A DNA stretch of 53,685 nt from an uncultured Ruminococcus sp. Its GTDB lineage: Bacteria > Bacillota > Clostridia > Oscillospirales > Ruminococcaceae. Made by a program: the position numbers and the translations under genes. This document shows positions 50,821 through 53,685 of the stretch, piece by piece. Each line of letters starts with the position of its first letter. Position 1 is the first letter of the stretch. The notes beneath the pieces are model-generated. The model was not told the origin of the DNA, did no database searches, and saw only the letters and a list, made by a program, of their open reading frames with translations. The stretch covers positions 1-53,685 of the forward strand of contig UQDR01000016.1 in the NCBI GenBank assembly GCA_900539835.1, written 5' to 3'.

Positions 50821-51426
50821 TCACCTCAATTTTTTTCTTAAAAAATCATATGCAGTCTTTGTAATTTGGATATGTAGATTTTTTAACTTTCCATTAGCAC
50901 CACTTAAATGTATATGCCAACCATATCCACCATGAGGAGAATCAAGTACTATCCGATATCCTAAAGATTTTGCTCTATTATATAATGTTTTAGCCCACTC
51001 TTTGCCTATTGTTACACTTTTACTATTAAAAGCTTTTGCAATAGCAATAAATTTCGATGAATCTTTAGCTAAGGAAAATGGGTTTACCCCCAAAAACTTC
51101 ATATAAGATGTATATTTTGAAATCCCCCATTTATTTATCAGCTTAAACGTTATACTTGGATTACTTTTCAAATAACTAACTATTATTTTACTAATTGCAG
51201 ATCCTGCAAACCAACCTATAACGGCTCCACCTATTACAACGCCAGAACGAATAGCCCAATATTTCCAACCACTTTTATAACCTAATTTTTTTGCAACAAA
51301 ATCTCCAAAATACCAGCCAACTAATCCTCCTATAGCTGAGCAAATAATATTAATTGCAGCATACCCATCTTTATCAACAAACATCACCGGATTACCATTA
51401 CAATAATCATATGTAAAGACAGCCAA
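50821..51426 (-). CDS. Orphan Rhs C-terminal tip 2 with HIH-containing putative toxin domain
   Basis: The frame continues Rhs core sequence (FTYDYCNGNPVMFVDKDGY at the start). A Gly-rich hydrophobic stretch follows (GGLVGWYFGDFV, GVVIGGAVIGWFAGSA), then a C-terminal domain ending SPHGGYGWHIHLSGANG and LKNLHIQITKTAYDFLRK. The HIH and later His suggest a nuclease or other hydrolase, but I recognise no named toxin family. Core homology extends upstream to 51491 and then stops abruptly at palindrome B. There is no ribosome binding site before TTG 51426. It is therefore a displaced, probably silent tip that would need recombination into a full Rhs gene to be expressed. Confidence 0.7.
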   Translation of the reverse strand: MAVFTYDYCNGNPVMFVDKDGYAAINIICSAIGGLVGWYFGDFVAKKLGYKSGWKYWAIRSGVVIGGAVIGWFAGSAISKIIVSYLKSNPSITFKLINKWGISKYTSYMKFLGVNPFSLAKDSSKFIAIAKAFNSKSVTIGKEWAKTLYNRAKSLGYRIVLDSPHGGYGWHIHLSGANGKLKNLHIQITKTAYDFLRKKLR

Positions 51427-51491
51427 AGGATTGTAAGCAGTTTGATAGATGATCGTCGGATCATCCGCATTAATAAACTTACAAGTTACAG
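51386..51491. repeat. 106-bp Rhs core direct repeat, copy 2
   Basis: This matches 52728-52833 at 104 of 106 bases by eye. It encodes the end of the conserved Rhs core (FINADDP through DYCNGNPV). Identity ends at palindrome B on one side and where the variable tips begin on the other. Confidence 0.85.
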
Positions 51492-51528
51492 TGTAACAAC
51501 ACCTCTGTTCGAGGTATTGTTACCTGTA
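51487..51528. repeat. 42-bp palindromic element, copy B
   Basis: Same structure as copy A, with GTAACAACACCTC in the first arm (one base changed, a G-U pair in RNA). It sits exactly at the break in the Rhs core of tip 2 and about 75 bp downstream of the preceding immunity-like gene. Confidence 0.85.
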
Positions 51529-51600
51529 ATTTTATAGCATGGTATCTGATAGGATTTAATGTTTCGATGTTATTATTTGAACTATATTTCAATAGTCGCT

Positions 51601-52260
51601 TCACATACCTAATGGGATACTATACATTTTTTTTAATTTATTTATTTTTCTTTTTTCATGAATAAAAACTGTTATATGAAGTATTAAAAGAATTAACGTA
51701 ATTATTGAACAAAATACTCCCATACTAAAATTATTAGTACGATAAGATGACATAATTAGTATTATAAACAGCAGATAAGCATAAACAAACATTGCCGATA
51801 TATTCCTGAAATAGTGAAAAAACTCTACTTCAAAATCAAATTCATTTGTATCGTATTTTACTAACTTATCACTATTACATTTAGTATTGTTTAAAAACAA
51901 ATCAGGAAAATATTCGTTTTGGACATAATCAAATACGATTTTACTTGATGAAACAATGTTTATTCTAATTTCGCAGATTAAACAAAATGGTTTTATTTTG
52001 CTGCACCAATTCTTGTTGTCGTGAAATAATAATATAAAAAATATAACTTCAATAAAACTTAATATTAGATAAAGAACCTTTTCATAGAGTCTTAAAGGTT
52101 TTGTCTTTATTTGTTCAATAACGATGCTATAAATTCCAGCTTCTTTACAATTGAAAGTATAGCAATTGTCCACATTATTTAATACTTTTTTTTGCTTATT
52201 GAACTTTACGTTAAAACAAGAATCATCTTTAATCCCATTTATCTCTATAGTAAAATCCAT
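51601..52260 (-). CDS. Putative membrane immunity protein of the first orphan Rhs cassette
   Basis: The 219-residue protein has an N-terminal soluble part (MDFTIEINGIKDDSCF) and about three membrane helices: 66-84 (LYLILSFIEVIFFILLF), 155-172 (YAYLLFIILIMSS) and 180-201. No family is recognised. The start is ATG 52260, preceded by GGAGG 6 nt away. It follows the hydrophobic toxin tip after 13 bp. A membrane-located immunity protein would fit a membrane-damaging toxin; this is inference. Confidence 0.65.
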   Translation of the reverse strand: MDFTIEINGIKDDSCFNVKFNKQKKVLNNVDNCYTFNCKEAGIYSIVIEQIKTKPLRLYEKVLYLILSFIEVIFFILLFHDNKNWCSKIKPFCLICEIRINIVSSSKIVFDYVQNEYFPDLFLNNTKCNSDKLVKYDTNEFDFEVEFFHYFRNISAMFVYAYLLFIILIMSSYRTNNFSMGVFCSIITLILLILHITVFIHEKRKINKLKKMYSIPLGM

Positions 52261-52273
52261 ATAAATCCTCCAT

Positions 52274-52921
52274 TTAACCTATTCTTATTTTATGATCAAA
52301 TTTACCATCGCTCCATATATCCAAAATGCCAGAGATGAAACCTCCCAGTGACAATACTACATCTATGTCATTTACTATTATATTTAATAGTCTGTTTGTA
52401 GTTGCAGATACGCCACCGCCAACAACCATACTTGTTAAAGCTTTAGTATTTATTTTATTTGCTAATCGACTGCCGACAAAAGGTATCTTACGTATTCCTT
52501 TTTTTAATATATTGATTACAGTTGATATCTTTTTTCCAAACCCTCTTATAAGATTAAATAGAGGGGTTTTTAACTTAGATCTTAACACACTTTTACCAAA
52601 AGAACTTGCTATTCTTTTTACTGGAGCAAAAAGCAATCCTAAACCAATTGATGAAATTATTAAATCTAATACAAATGAAACAATCCATCTGGGAATAGTC
52701 AAATATCCTGTCGGATCCACATACATTACCGGATTACCATTACAATAATCATATGTAAAGACAGCCAAAGGATTGTAAGCAGTTTGATAGATGATCATCG
52801 GATCATCCGCATTGATAAACTTACAAGTTACAGGGTCATAATATCTTGACTGGAGATAATAAAAACTTGTATCTTCGTCATAGTAATAACCACGATATCT
52901 GAATGGATTGAGTTCACCCAA
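52274..52921 (-). CDS. Orphan Rhs C-terminal tip 1 with hydrophobic toxin-like domain
   Basis: The first ~70 residues are Rhs/YD-repeat core (GELNPFRYRGYYYDEDTSFY, YLQSRYYDPVTCKFINADDP, YCNGNPVMYVDPTGY). The variable tip has two hydrophobic segments around IVSFVLDLIISSIGLGLLFA and TSMVVGGGVSATTNRLL, and ends in LSLGGFISGILDIWSDG and FDHKIRIG. It may act on membranes; no known toxin domain is recognised. The TTG at 52921 has no ribosome binding site, and the core is only a fragment of a full Rhs protein. A stop codon lies 16 codons upstream. It is thus likely a silent cassette with its partner gene behind it. Confidence 0.75.
   Translation of the reverse strand: MGELNPFRYRGYYYDEDTSFYYLQSRYYDPVTCKFINADDPMIIYQTAYNPLAVFTYDYCNGNPVMYVDPTGYLTIPRWIVSFVLDLIISSIGLGLLFAPVKRIASSFGKSVLRSKLKTPLFNLIRGFGKKISTVINILKKGIRKIPFVGSRLANKINTKALTSMVVGGGVSATTNRLLNIIVNDIDVVLSLGGFISGILDIWSDGKFDHKIRIG
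52728..52833. repeat. 106-bp Rhs core direct repeat, copy 1
   Basis: Partner of 51386-51491. This copy continues uninterrupted into the upstream core (YYLQSRYYDPVT). Confidence 0.85.
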
Positions 52922-52951
52922 ATTGCAGTTTGATGTGTCGGATATGTTTCA

Positions 52952-53341
52952 TTATGTCTTTTTATTTACAATAAGAGATATTACAGAGTATACAGAAACA
53001 ATTAATGAATAATAAATTATAATGAATTCTTTAATTACAAAGCTTTCATAATGAAATGTGAATAGATAAAAAGGAATAGTGTCTCTTAAAAAATATAAAA
53101 CTAACAACGATAATCCTATTGATAAAATATTCGTACCAGCTAATAAATTTATTTTTAGTTTAATTCTTAAAAACAGAACAATTAAAAATAAAATAACAAA
53201 GACGCCTAATGCTTTAAAAGGATCTATTTTGTTTTTTATTAAAACTGAATTGTTTTGTATAAATAACAGAAGTTCAGTCACAAATATCAAAACCAATCCA
53301 ATTAAAAAGAAAAGTGAAAAATAGCTTTGAAGTTTTCTCAT
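52952..53341 (-). CDS. Four-TM membrane protein, probable immunity partner
   Basis: The 129-residue protein is almost entirely membrane helices (about 8-28, 43-60, 66-86, 106-124) with a short Lys end. The start is ATG 53341, with GGAGG 7 nt upstream. It lies 11 bp after the stop of the amidase-like effector. No family is recognised. Immunity is inferred from its place behind an effector in an Rhs island. Confidence 0.6.
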   Translation of the reverse strand: MRKLQSYFSLFFLIGLVLIFVTELLLFIQNNSVLIKNKIDPFKALGVFVILFLIVLFLRIKLKINLLAGTNILSIGLSLLVLYFLRDTIPFYLFTFHYESFVIKEFIIIYYSLIVSVYSVISLIVNKKT

Positions 53342-53352
53342 AAAAGACCTCC

Positions 53353-53685
53353 CTATCGAGCATTTCCTGGTATTTTCACTATTACAACTAATGGGTTATT
53401 CCTATACCAGGGAATATCATTAAAATAGTTGACTAAACCATATTTATCGGAATAGCCATTTCTATCTGATGTATGTCCAAAAAAGTAAGCATTCTTATTG
53501 GTTACTCTTCCAATAAGAACAGCATGTGTTAACTCACCATTATATCTAGAACTTAAAAAAGCAACCTGTCCAGTCCTAATTGTACCTTTTTCAAGTTGAC
53601 GTAATAACTCTTTTTTGGAAGTTATTTTTTTACTTGTTGACTTTTTGTTATTAATTAACCAGTCCTTAAGACTAACAACAGTACG
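53353..53685 (-). CDS. C-terminal end of an amidase-like effector (5'-truncated by window edge)
   Basis: The last 110 residues are visible, beginning RTVVSLKDWLINN. GQVAFLSSRYNGELTHAVLI and AYFFGHTSDRNGYSDKYG resemble the end of the putative amidase domain (Amidase_6, a papain-like fold) with the His in THAV and the HTSDR loop. The nucleophile Cys would lie upstream, outside the window. The stop is TAG at 53353-53355. It may be the tip of the main Rhs or another surface protein. Confidence 0.6.
   Translation of the reverse strand, partial: RTVVSLKDWLINNKKSTSKKITSKKELLRQLEKGTIRTGQVAFLSSRYNGELTHAVLIGRVTNKNAYFFGHTSDRNGYSDKYGLVNYFNDIPWYRNNPLVVIVKIPGNAR

Noticed and set aside
50227..51528. Integron attC sites
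   Set aside because: The palindromes have a single extra base like attC, but the ends lack the GTTRRRY/RYYYAAC core and no integrase is seen.

Overview
The window is AT-rich bacterial chromosome. Gene content and order point to a spore-forming member of the Clostridia (Firmicutes), probably Oscillospirales/Ruminococcaceae-like: cdaA-cdaR, gdpP-rplI-dnaB, tilS-hpt-ftsH, ymdB-spoVS, hrcA-grpE-dnaK-dnaJ with CIRCE, frequent TTG/GTG starts and strong purine-rich ribosome binding sites. Genus-level assignment is inference from gene content only.

Layout. 1-2.5 kb: the 5' part of carA (minus), then a DUF3343 protein and a NifS-like class V aminotransferase. 2.5-8 kb: a helix-hairpin-helix membrane protein (minus), the c-di-AMP cyclase cdaA with its partner cdaR, an FAD dehydrogenase and a Nudix hydrolase. 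8-15.2 kb: one long minus-strand polyamine operon (speD, a 94-bp repeat block, speA, speE, speB, carboxyspermidine dehydrogenase, a small membrane protein, ybjQ, nspC). It encodes two complete routes from putrescine to spermidine. 15.4-23.6 kb: an ABC-F ATPase, a MecA-like adaptor behind a hairpin that covers its ribosome binding site, rpe, pcrA, and a large nucleotidyltransferase/phosphohexomutase-like protein that appears to have lost catalytic residues in both halves. 23.6-34.7 kb: housekeeping genes on the plus strand (RNase J with a structured leader, gdpP, rplI, dnaB, tilS, hpt, ftsH, ymdB, spoVS), followed by tRNA-Ser(CGA).

35-42 kb: two small unknown proteins, a flavin reductase-like protein, and a signal-controlled envelope module on the minus strand. 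That module is an OmpR-family regulator and histidine kinase, then a VTC-type polyphosphate polymerase, a DUF4956 membrane protein and a Cthe_2159-like beta-helix lipoprotein. The same tandem 11-bp operator, with the same 5-nt spacing to a -10 box, lies before both transcription units, so they probably form one regulon. 42-46.9 kb: the heat-shock operon hrcA-grpE-dnaK-dnaJ under two overlapping CIRCE-type operators. 47.2-48.8 kb: a secreted NlpC/P60 hydrolase whose signal peptide seems to need a non-canonical AUU start, and two small proteins.

48.9-53.7 kb: a very AT-rich accessory island read on the minus strand, interpreted as an array of displaced Rhs toxin-tip/immunity cassettes. It holds an amidase-like effector end with a 4-TM partner, an orphan Rhs tip with a hydrophobic toxin domain and a membrane immunity-like protein, a second truncated tip with an HIH-containing domain and a soluble immunity-like protein, two more single-TM proteins, and a last Rhs core scrap. 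The tips share a 106-bp near-identical core repeat, and two cassettes end in the same 42-bp palindrome. The toxin fragments lack ribosome binding sites while the partner genes have them, which suggests silent toxins with retained immunity. The most noteworthy parts of the window are this array, the operator-linked polyphosphate/beta-helix regulon and the RNase J leader.
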